A stretch of DNA of 64,000 nt, from contig NZ_SMJU01000018.1 of the NCBI RefSeq assembly GCF_004348825.1, forward strand, positions 1 to 64,000, given 5' to 3'. The stretch is from Arundinibacter roseus (GTDB lineage Bacteria; Bacteroidota; Bacteroidia; Cytophagales; Spirosomataceae). The position numbers and the translations under genes are program-made. Shown here in pieces: positions 32,262 through 41,131 of this stretch. The notes below the pieces were generated by a model. It worked only from the letters and a program-made list of their open reading frames with translations, was not told the origin of the DNA and made no database searches. Every line of letters begins with the position of its first letter. Positions within the stretch are counted from its first letter, which is position 1.

Positions 32262-33563
32262 ATGGAAATTACACTTGAAGAGCTGTATACACTTTATTCT
32301 AAAAACTTTTTGGTCAGTACTGACACCCGAAAAATAGAACCGGGCTGCCTGTACTTTGCCCTTAAAGGAGATCATTTTGATGGCAATGCCTTTGCCGCGC
32401 AGGCGCTGCAACTGGGCGCCGCCTACGCCGTTGTGGATGATCCTTTGGTAGTACAGGGAGATCAGTTTTTGCTGGTTGAAAATGTCCTCACTACATTACA
32501 GGACCTTGCCCGGCACCACCGCCGCAGCTGGACAATCCCGGTGATAGGCCTGACGGGCTCCAACGGAAAAACGACAACCAAAGAACTCATTGCGGCGGTG
32601 CTTGCCCGTAAGTTTCGGACCTACGCTACACGGGGAAATCTGAACAATCACATCGGCGTTCCACTCACGCTTTTGGCTGTTAATCCGGCTGACTATGACG
32701 TGGTAGTGGTAGAAATGGGTGCCAATCATCAGCAGGAAATTGCTCTTCTCAGCAGCATAGCACAGCCTTCGCACGGCCTGATCACCAATATTGGGAAAGC
32801 GCATCTGGAAGGTTTTGGAGGAATTGATGGCGTCAAAAAGGGCAAAGGAGAGCTGTATGACTTTTTGGCCAAAAAGAAAAAAGTGGTGTTTGTAAATGCC
32901 TCAAACGATACGCTGATGGAAATGGTAGCCCGGCGGCATTCCTTTGGTGAAATTGTATTTTATCGCTCCGAAAATGCAAAATCAGAGCCTGTTTTGGTGG
33001 AAGAAAATCCTTTTGTAGTGTACGAAAAAAATCATGAAGAAACCATCGTCACGCACCTGCCAGGACAGTATAATTTTGATAATATCTGCGCTGCACTTGC
33101 CATTGGCCGGTATTTTGGGGTAGACGAAACGGACGCACATTGTGCCATTTCGCAGTATGAACCCGACAACAATCGCTCGCAATTATTCAAAAAAGGCAGC
33201 AACACAATTTTGCTTGACGCATATAATGCCAATCCGAGTTCGATGAAAGCGGCTCTTGAAAATTTCATAAAACGGCAGGCTGTCCGAAAAATGGTTATTT
33301 TAGGCGACATGCTTGAATTGGGCACCGAAACCGAGGCGGAGCATCTGGCGCTGGGTCAGCTGATCGCTTCGGGGAATTTTGACATCGTGATTCTTTCAGG
33401 AAACCATATCAGGCACGCGTTAATGCATTTACCAAAGGCGTACTATTTCCCGGATAAATTCTCTCTGCACAACTGGATTATGGATAACCCACAGGCAGAG
33501 ACAGACATTCTGATTAAAGGCTCTCGTGGCATAGGGCTCGAAAGTGTCGTTCAGTTTTTATAA
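32262..33563 (+). CDS. murF: UDP-N-acetylmuramoyl-tripeptide--D-alanyl-D-alanine ligase MurF
   Basis: This cytosolic peptidoglycan-precursor ligase adds D-Ala-D-Ala to the UDP-MurNAc-tripeptide. In 433 residues it shows an N-terminal substrate domain with VSTDTRKIEPGCLYFALKG, the ATP-binding P-loop TGSNGKTTTKE (98-108), central motif VVEMGANHQQEI and LDAYNANPSSMKAAL near the start of the C-terminal domain. The rest matches MurF rather than MurC, D or E. It is followed by an intrinsic terminator and is not part of a dcw-like cluster here, as is common in this phylum. Confidence 0.93.
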   Translation: MEITLEELYTLYSKNFLVSTDTRKIEPGCLYFALKGDHFDGNAFAAQALQLGAAYAVVDDPLVVQGDQFLLVENVLTTLQDLARHHRRSWTIPVIGLTGSNGKTTTKELIAAVLARKFRTYATRGNLNNHIGVPLTLLAVNPADYDVVVVEMGANHQQEIALLSSIAQPSHGLITNIGKAHLEGFGGIDGVKKGKGELYDFLAKKKKVVFVNASNDTLMEMVARRHSFGEIVFYRSENAKSEPVLVEENPFVVYEKNHEETIVTHLPGQYNFDNICAALAIGRYFGVDETDAHCAISQYEPDNNRSQLFKKGSNTILLDAYNANPSSMKAALENFIKRQAVRKMVILGDMLELGTETEAEHLALGQLIASGNFDIVILSGNHIRHALMHLPKAYYFPDKFSLHNWIMDNPQAETDILIKGSRGIGLESVVQFL

Positions 33564-33585
33564 TATGCTCATAATGTAGTATTTT

Positions 33586-33620
33586 GGGGAGTAGATCGTT
33601 CGATCTGCTCCCCATTTTTT
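33586..33620 (+). terminator. Intrinsic terminator after murF
   Basis: GGGGAG-T-AGATCG and CGATCT-G-CTCCCC form a 13-position stem with one U-G wobble and a TT turn, followed by ATTTTTTT. It lies 22 bp after the murF stop codon. Confidence 0.82.
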
Positions 33621-33642
33621 TATCCTTAACCTCTTTGTACGC

Positions 33643-33936
33643 ATGAAAAAAGAAATTACCCGTTTGGATGTAGGCTCCGTTGCCATGATGTACGGTGCTA
33701 TACTGGCCACGATTGGTCTGGTTATTGGCTTATTTGTGGCTGCCTTTGGATCTCTGTTTGGGTCTCTTATTAATTCGGAGCAATCTGGAATGTTCGTCGG
33801 TGGAGGCATTTTTATGGCCATCCTTTTCCCGATTATGTACGGGGTTCTGGGGCTGATCGCCGGTGCGCTTGTGGCGGTTATTTACAACTTCTTAGCCGGT
33901 CGAATCGGCGGTGTGAAGGTGTATGTACGGGACTAA
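33643..33936 (+). CDS. Small two-helix membrane protein, function unknown
   Basis: This 97-residue protein has two long hydrophobic segments (about 14-40 and 49-85) with many glycines, and it ends GRIGGVKVYVRD. The conserved-looking LDVGSVAMMYGAILATIGLVIG and IYNFLAGRIGG parts resemble DUF3566-type membrane proteins seen in archaea and bacteria, but I cannot fix the family. It stands alone between two terminators, so it has its own promoter in the 23 bp gap or is read through from murF. Confidence 0.7.
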   Translation: MKKEITRLDVGSVAMMYGAILATIGLVIGLFVAAFGSLFGSLINSEQSGMFVGGGIFMAILFPIMYGVLGLIAGALVAVIYNFLAGRIGGVKVYVRD

Positions 33937-33937
33937 C

Positions 33938-33975
33938 AAGCAATCGGCCCGGTGGAAACACCGGGCCGATTGCTT
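33938..33975. terminator. Intrinsic terminator shared by convergent genes
   Basis: A perfect 17-bp stem, AAGCAATCGGCCCGGTG with CACCGGGCCGATTGCTT, encloses the loop GAAA. It lies between the small membrane-protein gene and the end of metK, which converge, and can serve both. Confidence 0.85.
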
Positions 33976-34003
33976 ATAAATTAAAACCTGGTTCTACCTA
34001 AAA

Positions 34004-35284
34004 TCAGATTGAAAATGCAGTTTTGATTGCGTCTACGTAATCTAGTTTTTCCCAGGTAAATAGTTCTACTTCCAATACTTTTTCGGTTCCGTCAGCGCCT
34101 TTAAAGGTTTTCGTTACCACTTCATTTACCCGACCCATGTGCCCGTAAGCAGCTGTCTCTGAGTAGATAGGATTGCGAAGTTTCAACCGCTCTTCGATTG
34201 CGTAAGGACGCATGTCAAAAATCTTTTCAATTTCACGGGCAATTTGTCCGTCCGTCAAATCTACCTTGGCTGTACCTTTGGTATCAATAAAAAGCCCACA
34301 GGGCTTAGCCACGCCAATAGCATAGGATACCTGTACCAACACCTCATCACACAGACCGGAAGCAACCATATTCTTGGCAATGTGCCGGGTAGCGTAGGCC
34401 GCCGAGCGGTCAACCTTGGAAGGATCTTTGCCCGAGAAGGCACCGCCACCGTGGGCACCTTTGCCACCGTAGGTATCCACAATAATTTTACGGCCCGTCA
34501 GACCGGTATCGCCGTGGGGCCCGCCAATAACGAACTTGCCCGTGGGGTTGATGTAGTACGTAATATCTTCGGTAAACAGCGCCTGCAACTCCTCGCTAAG
34601 CGTCGCTTTTACACGGGGAATAACAAATGAAATAATATCAGACTTAATTTTTTCGAGCATTTCTGCTTCGCTGGCAAAGTCATCATGCTGCGTCGAAACC
34701 ACAATTGTGTCAATCCGCTGCGGTACATTATCATCGCTGTATTCAATCGTTACCTGCGACTTGGCATCGGGCCGGAGGTACGGAATCAACCCTGATTCAT
34801 GATTGCGAATATGCGAAAGCTCTTTCAGGATTTTATGGGCCAAATCGAGCGCCAACGGCATGTAGTTTTCGGTTTCACGAGTGGCATAGCCAAACATCAT
34901 GCCCTGATCTCCGGCTCCCTGTGCATTGGCCTTGGACTCAAAATCTTCGCTTAAGGCTGCCCGGTCAACTCCCTGATTAATGTCAGCACTTTGGTCATGA
35001 ATGGCCGAGAGAATGCCGCAGGAATTGGCCTCAAACATGTATTCACTTTTGGTATATCCAATTTTGCGAATCACCTCCCGCGCAATCTTCTGCACATCAA
35101 GGTAGGTATTGGTTTTTACTTCTCCGGCCAAAACTACCTGCCCAGTGGTTACAAGTGTTTCGCAGGCTACTTTACTGCTCGGATCCCACGCCATGAAGTT
35201 ATCAATGAGGGCATCCGAAATCTGGTCGGCTACTTTATCGGGGTGTCCTTCCGACACAGACTCCGAAGTAAATAGATAGGGCAT
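34004..35284 (-). CDS. metK: S-adenosylmethionine synthetase MetK
   Basis: This cytosolic enzyme makes S-adenosylmethionine from methionine and ATP. The 426-residue chain carries [17 protein letters not shown] near the N-terminus, the [12 protein letters not shown] hexapeptide region, [20 protein letters not shown] with the K and flexible loop, and [17 protein letters not shown]. The length is normal for Bacteroidota MetK. Upstream is a long leader (35285-35499) with its own promoter and a terminator-like stem, suggesting control of transcription elongation by a metabolite, possibly SAM. Confidence 0.95.
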   Translation of the reverse strand: MPYLFTSESVSEGHPDKVADQISDALIDNFMAWDPSSKVACETLVTTGQVVLAGEVKTNTYLDVQKIAREVIRKIGYTKSEYMFEANSCGILSAIHDQSADINQGVDRAALSEDFESKANAQGAGDQGMMFGYATRETENYMPLALDLAHKILKELSHIRNHESGLIPYLRPDAKSQVTIEYSDDNVPQRIDTIVVSTQHDDFASEAEMLEKIKSDIISFVIPRVKATLSEELQALFTEDITYYINPTGKFVIGGPHGDTGLTGRKIIVDTYGGKGAHGGGAFSGKDPSKVDRSAAYATRHIAKNMVASGLCDEVLVQVSYAIGVAKPCGLFIDTKGTAKVDLTDGQIAREIEKIFDMRPYAIEERLKLRNPIYSETAAYGHMGRVNEVVTKTFKGADGTEKVLEVELFTWEKLDYVDAIKTAFSI

Positions 35285-35372
35285 AAAAAGATTTTTTGAA
35301 AATAAATAAGTTGGATTGATACAGTATTTCTATCCAATGAAGAGGCAGGAAGATCGAACTTTTTTGGTTGTT

Positions 35373-35396
35373 AAAAATCCGCACTGGACTAGCGGA
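35373..35396 (-). terminator. Terminator-like hairpin inside the metK leader
   Basis: On the minus strand TCCGC and GCGGA form a 5-bp stem over a 9-nt loop and are followed by five U residues, about 90 nt before the metK start codon. The alternative stem CTGCAC (35405-35410) with GTGCGG (35379-35384) would use the same 3' arm and prevent it. This is a terminator/anti-terminator arrangement. Confidence 0.55.
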
Positions 35397-35428
35397 AATG
35401 CTCCGTGCAGGACTTAATTCTTTCAAAC

Positions 35429-35499
35429 CCACATCGTTCATTTTACCACCGTGGTGTTCTAACCCGGTTGGCGCTTCTGCCGAAGCTTCTGGATGCTGG
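35429..35499 (-). ncRNA. Candidate riboswitch aptamer in the metK leader
   Basis: The RNA from about 35499 can close on itself: CCAGCAUC (35492-35499) pairs with GAUGUGG (35429-35435) over seven base pairs with one bulged G. Inside is a hairpin GCUUC-GGCA-GAAGC (35473-35486) and a rich set of CCAACC, ACCAC and GGUGGU segments that can pair or form a pseudoknot. The right half recalls S-box wording (GGUGxUAAAAU, GAAAGA), but the S-box P1 5' strand is missing, so it is not a standard SAM-I element. A role in sensing SAM is inferred from its place before metK. Confidence 0.45.
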
Positions 35500-35501
35500 C
35501 A

Positions 35502-35533
35502 CAAAATTGAATTTTTTCGGGAAATTAACCAAA
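35502..35533 (-). promoter_or_regulatory. Promoter of metK, -33 TTTG and -7 CAATTTTG
   Basis: On the minus strand TTTG (35530-35533) is followed after 20 nt by CAATTTTG (35502-35509), one base off the TAnnTTTG consensus. The transcript would begin near 35498, right at the first strand of the predicted leader fold. Confidence 0.5.
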
Positions 35534-35561
35534 TAAGTTTTCGCCACCGGAACAGTAATTT

Positions 35562-36722
35562 CTAAAATCGCCTGACGAGGGAATCAAACATACCTTTGGT
35601 AAACGGAGCAATCGGAACCGTTGACATGATTTTGAGATCTTCCCAAAAGCTCGTTTGCTCGTCCAGAAAAGCCAGCAAACGGGGTGTAGGATTGTGTTTA
35701 TACAAACGTGTAAAAACCGCTTTGCCCGAATAGCGTTGTTTCAGCAGCACGTTCAGGAGGGTGCTGTCCAGTAGATTTTTGAACCATTGAAAGAGCGTTC
35801 TTTTCCGGCGCAACGGCTTTCCCACCGTCAGTAGCTGACTTACCAGTTGCTGTGTAAACCGTTGAGTACGCACAAAAGCGTAGCCCGTAGAGGCCTTCAC
35901 AAATCCTCCCGACGTTCCAATACGAATCACGCGGTTGCGTTTGGAGGTTTTGGGGTGCTCGTCGGTCATAGGAATAATCCCGAATTCCTCAGCTTCGATG
36001 GTAAACTCTGTGATCTGCAAAACATCGCGGATGTAGCTGTGCAGCTCTCGCACATAGTCTTGCGGCTCTAAGAGTTTGTCTGAAAAAACGGTGTATTCTA
36101 CCATTGCGCGGTGCTCGTCAACGGGCAAAACATAACAAAAGCGAACACCCGGCCCTTCCTGCGGTACCCGATAATCCATCATAGTGGGGCACAGCGGATC
36201 AAAAGTGGCGTGTGGTGTAGAAATCTCCCAGCCCTTAAAATGCTGAAGCATGTTGTGGCGATTGTCCTTGTCAATGGCGAGCGGAGTAATGCTGTCAAAT
36301 ACATAATCTGCAATAAACTGCCCTTCTTCGGTAATCACAAAACCGCCGTCAGCCGTATCGGTGATGCGCTCAATAGACGTGTACAGGAAGGTAATATTGG
36401 GATTGGATGCTAGATCAGTGCGGACGAAATCGTAGAAATCAATTCCCCGAATCCATTTGTACATATAATCGCCAAGATCCAGTTTTTTTTCAAAATTATC
36501 GCTGCCAAAAAACATGACCTTCTCCCAGCTACGATACACAATTGGATCAAAGGCACTGGGCAAATCTTTCTCCCAAAAACACCACGTACGGTCGTTTTTC
36601 TTTTTTTCTTCTTTATCAATAATTAAAATGGACTTGTTGCGCAGCACCGATTGATTCATGTAATAGGCAAGGCTCAATCCGGCGAGTCCGCCGCCTGCAA
36701 GGATATAATCGTAACGTTTCAT
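35562..36722 (-). CDS. crtY: Lycopene beta-cyclase (CrtY-type)
   Basis: This FAD-dependent cyclase closes the ends of lycopene to give beta-carotene at the membrane. I start it at 36722 (MKRYDYILAGGGLAGLSLAYYM), because the extra 14 codons upstream do not fit. The dinucleotide motif GGGLAGL, the DRTWCFWE block, PHATFDP region, LPVDEHRAMVEYTVFS and GGFVKASTGYAF are hallmarks of CrtY-family cyclases. With 386 residues the length is normal. Other carotenoid genes are not in the window, so this one is separated from a crt cluster. Pigmentation of the organism is likely. Confidence 0.9.
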   Translation of the reverse strand: MKRYDYILAGGGLAGLSLAYYMNQSVLRNKSILIIDKEEKKKNDRTWCFWEKDLPSAFDPIVYRSWEKVMFFGSDNFEKKLDLGDYMYKWIRGIDFYDFVRTDLASNPNITFLYTSIERITDTADGGFVITEEGQFIADYVFDSITPLAIDKDNRHNMLQHFKGWEISTPHATFDPLCPTMMDYRVPQEGPGVRFCYVLPVDEHRAMVEYTVFSDKLLEPQDYVRELHSYIRDVLQITEFTIEAEEFGIIPMTDEHPKTSKRNRVIRIGTSGGFVKASTGYAFVRTQRFTQQLVSQLLTVGKPLRRKRTLFQWFKNLLDSTLLNVLLKQRYSGKAVFTRLYKHNPTPRLLAFLDEQTSFWEDLKIMSTVPIAPFTKGMFDSLVRRF

Positions 36723-36768
36723 AGGCCTGTAGAATCCTTTGCCGGGCAAAGGGAAGTGTATCAAGTAA

Positions 36769-36801
36769 ATAGCCCCCGCCAGAAAAATGACAGGGGCCTA
36801 T
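36769..36801 (-). terminator. Hairpin after lipA
   Basis: On the minus strand AGGCCCC and GGGGGCT pair around a 15-nt loop, followed by ATTT. It lies about 75 bp after the lipA stop and before the crtY start, so it probably ends the lipA transcript, although the T tract is weak. Confidence 0.55.
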
Positions 36802-36876
36802 GATCCTAAACAGAATATTCCTGATCTGGTTTACCCAAGGATAAAATAAATCGTGCCAGCGCAGCCGGCAGCCCGA

Positions 36877-37755
36877 TCAGATCGGCACATTCACGTGTCG
36901 CTCCGCATGATAGCTCGACCGCACCAACGGGCCGGATTCTACGTATTTTAGTCCACGTTTCAGTCCTTCTTCGCGGTAAAGTTCAAACAACTCGGGCGTA
37001 ATCCACTCGATTACTTCGTGGTGCATTTTGGTTGGTTGCAGGTATTGGCCCAGCGTCAGAATATCCAAACCGTGCGCAACGAGGTCGTCCATTGCCTGAA
37101 ATACTTCTTCCTTTGTTTCTCCCAAACCAAGCATAATGCCGGATTTTGTCCGGCAGCGAGCCTCTTTGGTTCGGCGGATCTGTTCCAGGCTACGGCTATA
37201 TTTTGCCTGCGGACGCACCCCACGGTACAGGCGTTCCACGGTTTCGACATTGTGCGACACAACTTCCTGTCCGCCCTCGATCATTCGATGCAGAGCATCC
37301 CAGTTGTTTTTCACATCCGGAATCAGCGTTTCGATGGTCGTTTGCGGGCTTTGTTCTTTTACCAACCGCACGGTTTGGTACCATATTTCGGCACCCCGAT
37401 CTTTCAGTTCGTCCCGATTGACAGACGTTATCACGGCGTGTTTGACGCCCATAAGCCGAATCGCCTCGGCTACGCGTTGCGGCTCGTCGGTGTCGTATTC
37501 GTTGGGGCGGCCCGTAGCTACGGCACAAAAACTGCAACTTCGGGTACAGACATTCCCCAAAATCATAAAAGTAGCCGTGCCAGCTCCCCAGCATTCGCCC
37601 ATATTGGGACAACTGCCGCTTTCGCAAATCGTGTGTAATTTATAGGTATCCACCAGCTGACGCACCCGAAGAAAATCAGGCCCGGACGGTAGTTTTACGC
37701 GAAGCCAATCAGGACGTTTTTTACGCTCAGAGGGTATTACAGGTAATTCGATCAT
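36877..37755 (-). CDS. lipA: Lipoyl synthase LipA
   Basis: This radical-SAM enzyme inserts two sulfur atoms into octanoyl groups on lipoyl domains. In 292 residues it has the auxiliary-cluster cysteines C44, C49 and C55 and the radical-SAM cluster C70-x3-C74-x2-C77 (CTRSCSFC). The C-terminal RSSYHAE serine ligates the auxiliary cluster. Length and order are standard. No lipB is adjacent, though the octanoyl donor must come from LipB or an equivalent. The gene follows the envelope protein gene at 37826-38584 by 70 bp, with a hairpin between. Confidence 0.95.
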   Translation of the reverse strand: MIELPVIPSERKKRPDWLRVKLPSGPDFLRVRQLVDTYKLHTICESGSCPNMGECWGAGTATFMILGNVCTRSCSFCAVATGRPNEYDTDEPQRVAEAIRLMGVKHAVITSVNRDELKDRGAEIWYQTVRLVKEQSPQTTIETLIPDVKNNWDALHRMIEGGQEVVSHNVETVERLYRGVRPQAKYSRSLEQIRRTKEARCRTKSGIMLGLGETKEEVFQAMDDLVAHGLDILTLGQYLQPTKMHHEVIEWITPELFELYREEGLKRGLKYVESGPLVRSSYHAERHVNVPI

Positions 37756-37785
37756 GTAAATTTTTAGTAATAATTCAAAAAGAAA

Positions 37786-37825
37786 ATGCCCGGAAACCTA
37801 GTGCAGAAACCGGGTGCTGCATCCA
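37786..37825 (-). terminator. Hairpin between the 37826-38584 gene and lipA
   Basis: On the minus strand CCCGG and CCGGG pair around a loop of 16 nt and are followed by CATTTTCTTTTT. It would end the transcript of the upstream envelope-protein gene. Confidence 0.5.
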
Positions 37826-38584
37826 CTATTTTTTATTTCCAAAGTAAAGCGTCACATAGCCCGAAGTAAAAAAACTACGGTTATCGGCAAAAGGCATAAT
37901 GATGATTTGCCGTGAAAAAGCCTCGGCAATAAAGCCAATTTCCAGGCCCGTCATGTTTTCCCGAAAAGCGCTCAATTCAAAACTGAGGGCGGTTTTCAGA
38001 TGTAGGCCCGGCACAATTTTCATTTTATCAAAACCCGAAAAAAAGCTTCCCGATCCCACAATCAGTTCCGTTTGGCCATGCTTGGCCGGATCATACGGCT
38101 CGTTGACGATTACGCCCGGACGCGACTGAAACTGAATCATATACGGCTTTTCGAGTCCAATAGACGGCCCTGCTGCCACTATTCCACTAATAGAAATCCC
38201 TTCGTCTGCGTGGCGGTTGAAAAACATGATCTCGCGGCCATATTCGGGACGTAGCACAAACAGGTAATTCTGTTTTCCATAGGTAAATCGCGAGCCGGTC
38301 ACAAAATTTTGTGAGGAGAGCTCTTTGGGATGCTTTACATTTACGAGCTCAACGGCCAGGTATCTAAACTGCTGCTTGCCCAAAAAGGTACCCGAAATGG
38401 ATTGTGAATGCCGGGCAACAATTCCGCCCAAAATCCCCGAATTAGTGTTAGTTGTTACTCCAAGCGAAGCCAGGGAGTTGTACTTTTCTATATCTGCGTC
38501 CGGCTCCGTTCGCCGTTGTGACCAGGCTGTGTTGGCCAGTAAAAGCAGCAAACTCCCCACCAGTAAAATGTCTTTATGTTTCAT
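37826..38584 (-). CDS. Predicted outer-membrane beta-barrel protein, function unknown
   Basis: This 252-residue exported protein has a Sec signal peptide ending near residue 22 (AWSQ), then beta strands such as FRYLAVELVNVK, YLFVLRPEYG and LKTALSFELSAF, and a terminal stretch SGYVTLYFGNKK. That pattern suits a small outer-membrane barrel. I do not recognise a specific family. It lies upstream of lipA on the same strand but is separated by a hairpin, so a functional link is unlikely. Confidence 0.65.
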   Translation of the reverse strand: MKHKDILLVGSLLLLLANTAWSQRRTEPDADIEKYNSLASLGVTTNTNSGILGGIVARHSQSISGTFLGKQQFRYLAVELVNVKHPKELSSQNFVTGSRFTYGKQNYLFVLRPEYGREIMFFNRHADEGISISGIVAAGPSIGLEKPYMIQFQSRPGVIVNEPYDPAKHGQTELIVGSGSFFSGFDKMKIVPGLHLKTALSFELSAFRENMTGLEIGFIAEAFSRQIIIMPFADNRSFFTSGYVTLYFGNKK

Positions 38585-38712
38585 AACCCTCTGGATTTCT
38601 CTGATCTAAAAGTAAGTGAAAATAGAGAAATTTGTTTAATTCCTACCTCTCTAACGTATCACATTAACGGTTTTTTATAAATTTATGTTCTTTTCCTACA
38701 TTAGATAATCTT

Positions 38713-39132
38713 ATGCCAACGATTACCACCGAATACCTGGGCGACTTGCGCACCCGTGCCATGCACGTGCAGTCCGCTACCCAACTACTGACCGACGCCC
38801 CCACCGACAATCAGGGAAAGGGCGAGGCATTTTCTCCCACGGATCTCGTAGCAGGCGCTTTGGGGAGTTGTATGATGACCATTATGGGCATTGTGGCCCG
38901 GCGCGACGCCATTGACCTGATAGGTTCTTCGATGGAAATTACGAAGATAATGACTTCCGAGGCTCCGCGCCGCATTCACCGAATTGAGCTTCTGATGACG
39001 ATGCGCACGGCTCAGCCCATTGCTGAATCCGATAAACAAAAATTAGAACGAGCGGCATATACCTGTCCCGTAGCCCTGAGCCTTCACCCGGATATTGAGC
39101 AGGCCGTGGTGTTTTCGTGGGAAGTTGCCTAG
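38713..39132 (+). CDS. OsmC-family peroxiredoxin
   Basis: This 139-residue cytosolic thiol peroxidase of the OsmC/Ohr family reduces organic peroxides. The two redox cysteines are present: C53 in ALGSCMMTI and C118 in YTCPVALSLHPD. The conserved SPTDLVAGALGSC block and two-domain fold length match. Whether it prefers organic hydroperoxides (Ohr-like) or is a general OsmC protein cannot be told. It stands alone and ends at a terminator. Confidence 0.88.
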   Translation: MPTITTEYLGDLRTRAMHVQSATQLLTDAPTDNQGKGEAFSPTDLVAGALGSCMMTIMGIVARRDAIDLIGSSMEITKIMTSEAPRRIHRIELLMTMRTAQPIAESDKQKLERAAYTCPVALSLHPDIEQAVVFSWEVA

Positions 39133-39143
39133 TTTTTAAAACC

Positions 39144-39190
39144 AAAAAAAGGCTGGACTTCCCAAAAAAGTGAGAGGTCCGGCCTTTTTT
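39144..39190. terminator. Intrinsic terminator between convergent osmC-like and ytxJ genes
   Basis: AAAAAAGGC-T-GGAC pairs with GTCC-G-GCCTTTTTT around a loop of about 16 nt. A and T tracts on both sides make it usable from either strand. Confidence 0.8.
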
Positions 39191-39204
39191 ATCAAAGCTA
39201 AAAT

Positions 39205-39555
39205 TCAGGCTTCGATGCCACTCAACTGTTGCTGAATTTCTGCAAAATTAATGTCAAAGTGAGAGGCATCATAAATGCATTCACCCCTGGAAATCAACAG
39301 AATTTGCGGCGATTGGTGAGGAATATCGAAGGTTGCGGCTACTTTGGCAGATACTGTGCGGTTGGCAATCAAATCCAGGTAGTAGGGTACGGTTCCGGCT
39401 ACGTCTGATTCTTTCCAGTTTCTTTCCAATCGCGCCAACGAGGCTGAACTGATGGAGCACCGTGTGCTGTGTTTAAATATCAAGACCGGGTGTTGCTGAG
39501 ATTCTTCCCGAATATTTTCCAGTTGAGACTCCTCCACGAGTGATGTCCAATTCAT
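39205..39555 (-). CDS. ytxJ: YtxJ-family bacillithiol-system redox protein
   Basis: This 116-residue thioredoxin-fold protein is of the YtxJ type, which works with bacillithiol as a low-molecular-weight thiol system. A single active cysteine C33 sits in FKHSTRCSISS, the family motif replacing the C-x-x-C of thioredoxin. The PQILLISRGECIYDASH segment is also typical. It suggests the organism uses bacillithiol rather than glutathione, as many Bacteroidota do. It converges with the OsmC-family gene, also a thiol-redox protein, and the shared theme may be coincidental. Confidence 0.85.
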   Translation of the reverse strand: MNWTSLVEESQLENIREESQQHPVLIFKHSTRCSISSASLARLERNWKESDVAGTVPYYLDLIANRTVSAKVAATFDIPHQSPQILLISRGECIYDASHFDINFAEIQQQLSGIEA

Positions 39556-39797
39556 AGGTATTTTCCTTAAAGTTCTTTTCTAAACGGAGTGATTATTTTC
39601 TCCCTGATTCCAAAACCGAAAGCCATTCCTAAAAAGTTTCCCAGGTCTCGACGAGGCAGAATTCTGAATCCCAAAAATTTATCAAAAAATACATAAAGAT
39701 AGCTTTGACCTGCCTAAGCAAACTGTCTTTTGGGTAGCTAAAAAAATGTACACAAAAACAGACAGGTCGGTGAGGTATTTCTTCCGGGCAACAAAGA

Positions 39798-41114
39798 ATG
39801 ATTTATGATCCTTACTTTTGTGCAACTTTTACGATCTGCTTCTTGGCTATTTTACTATATCGACTGTCTATTGAAGGCTACGCACTGCTGATGCGGTTTG
39901 CAGCCTTGTTTCATCCCAAAGCCCGCTTGTGGGTGCAGGGCCGCCGGGGCTTGCTTGCGCAGCTTCAGGCCGAACTTCCGGGCCGTATAAAGCATCGGCC
40001 CGTGGCGTGGTTTCATGCCGCTTCGTTGGGCGAGTTTGAGCAGGGACGCCCGGTCATTGAGGCCTTTCGGTTGCAGTATCCGGAGTATTTTATTTTCCTG
40101 ACGTTTTTTTCTCCGTCGGGTTATGAAGTTCGGAAAAACTATGCGGGCGCTGACTACGTAACCTACTTACCCATCGACTCTCCCACGCATGCCCGACAGT
40201 TGGTTCAGCTGTTGCAGCCACAAATTGCTTTTTTTATTAAATATGAATTCTGGCATTTCTATTTGCGCGAACTACGCCAAAACCACGCTGTAATTCTTTC
40301 TTTTTCAGCGATTTTCAGGCCGGGCCAACTGTTTTTTAAGCCCTATGGTCAATTTTACAGAAATATCCTGCTTTACTTCAACCACTTATTTGTACAAAAT
40401 AAAGAATCGGAAGAATTGCTAAAAGATGCTGGAATTCAAGATGTTACCATAGCCGGAGATACACGCTTTGACCGTGTCGGTCAACTTGCGGAAGCTGCCC
40501 GCAAACTCCCTGAAATCGCTGCTTTTGTTGGCAGTTTGCCTTGTCTTATTGTCGGCTCAGCCTGGGAAGCTGACCGTGCAGTGCTTGTTTCGGCGCTTTC
40601 AGGATTATCTTTTCCAATAAAAACCATCGTAGCGCCTCACGAAATTCATGAGGCAGATTTGCAGCGTTGGGAGCAAACCCTGCCCGGCAAAACGCTGCGC
40701 TACTCTGTATATACGTCCCCGCAATTTGATGTTGCATCGCTTTCTTCGTACTCCAACTTATTGATTGACAACATCGGGATGTTATCGTCGCTGTATCGCT
40801 ATGGGCACGTCGCCTACATTGGTGGGGCTTTTGGGGCGGGTTTACATAATATTCTTGAAGCAGCCACGTACGGCCTGCCGGTGCTGTTTGGCAATAGAAA
40901 TTACCTGAAATTTCAGGAAGCCGTCGATCTTTGTTCGCAGGGAGGCGCCCTTGCGCTGCCTGATTCGGAAGCTTGCCGGGCCGCACTTACGGAGCTTTTA
41001 ACCGATTTGGAACTACGTACAAAGCGCGGCAAAATCAATCAGGCCTACGTGCAGGCACACAGGGGCGCTACCGCAGCCGTGATGAAGCAGGTTGAGAAAT
41101 TATTGAAATCCTAG
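39798..41114 (+). CDS. waaA: 3-deoxy-D-manno-octulosonic acid transferase (WaaA/KdtA)
   Basis: This inner-membrane glycosyltransferase adds Kdo to lipid A. The 438-residue chain starts with a membrane-anchoring helix (about 5-25), then shows the family motif HAASLGEFEQGRPVI with the catalytic Glu. VGSAWEADRAVLV and the CMP-Kdo-binding IGGAFGAGLHNILEAATYGLPVLFG lie in the C-terminal lobe. Length and order fit WaaA. A TAGCTTTG -7 element lies at 39700-39707, about 90 bp upstream. The gene is convergent with the ROK regulator, 17 bp apart. Confidence 0.92.
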   Translation: MIYDPYFCATFTICFLAILLYRLSIEGYALLMRFAALFHPKARLWVQGRRGLLAQLQAELPGRIKHRPVAWFHAASLGEFEQGRPVIEAFRLQYPEYFIFLTFFSPSGYEVRKNYAGADYVTYLPIDSPTHARQLVQLLQPQIAFFIKYEFWHFYLRELRQNHAVILSFSAIFRPGQLFFKPYGQFYRNILLYFNHLFVQNKESEELLKDAGIQDVTIAGDTRFDRVGQLAEAARKLPEIAAFVGSLPCLIVGSAWEADRAVLVSALSGLSFPIKTIVAPHEIHEADLQRWEQTLPGKTLRYSVYTSPQFDVASLSSYSNLLIDNIGMLSSLYRYGHVAYIGGAFGAGLHNILEAATYGLPVLFGNRNYLKFQEAVDLCSQGGALALPDSEACRAALTELLTDLELRTKRGKINQAYVQAHRGATAAVMKQVEKLLKS

Positions 41115-41131
41115 AAGTACGAAAAGTTGAT

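Noticed and set aside
35429-35499. Standard SAM-I (S-box) riboswitch before metK
   Set aside because: Only the right half resembles an S-box. The 5' strand of P1 and the GGAGGGACUGGCCC-type core are absent.
35235-35504. An 89-codon minus-strand frame in the metK leader
   Set aside because: It overlaps the metK start in another frame and covers the predicted stem, terminator and promoter region. The RNA structure explains the sequence better than a protein.
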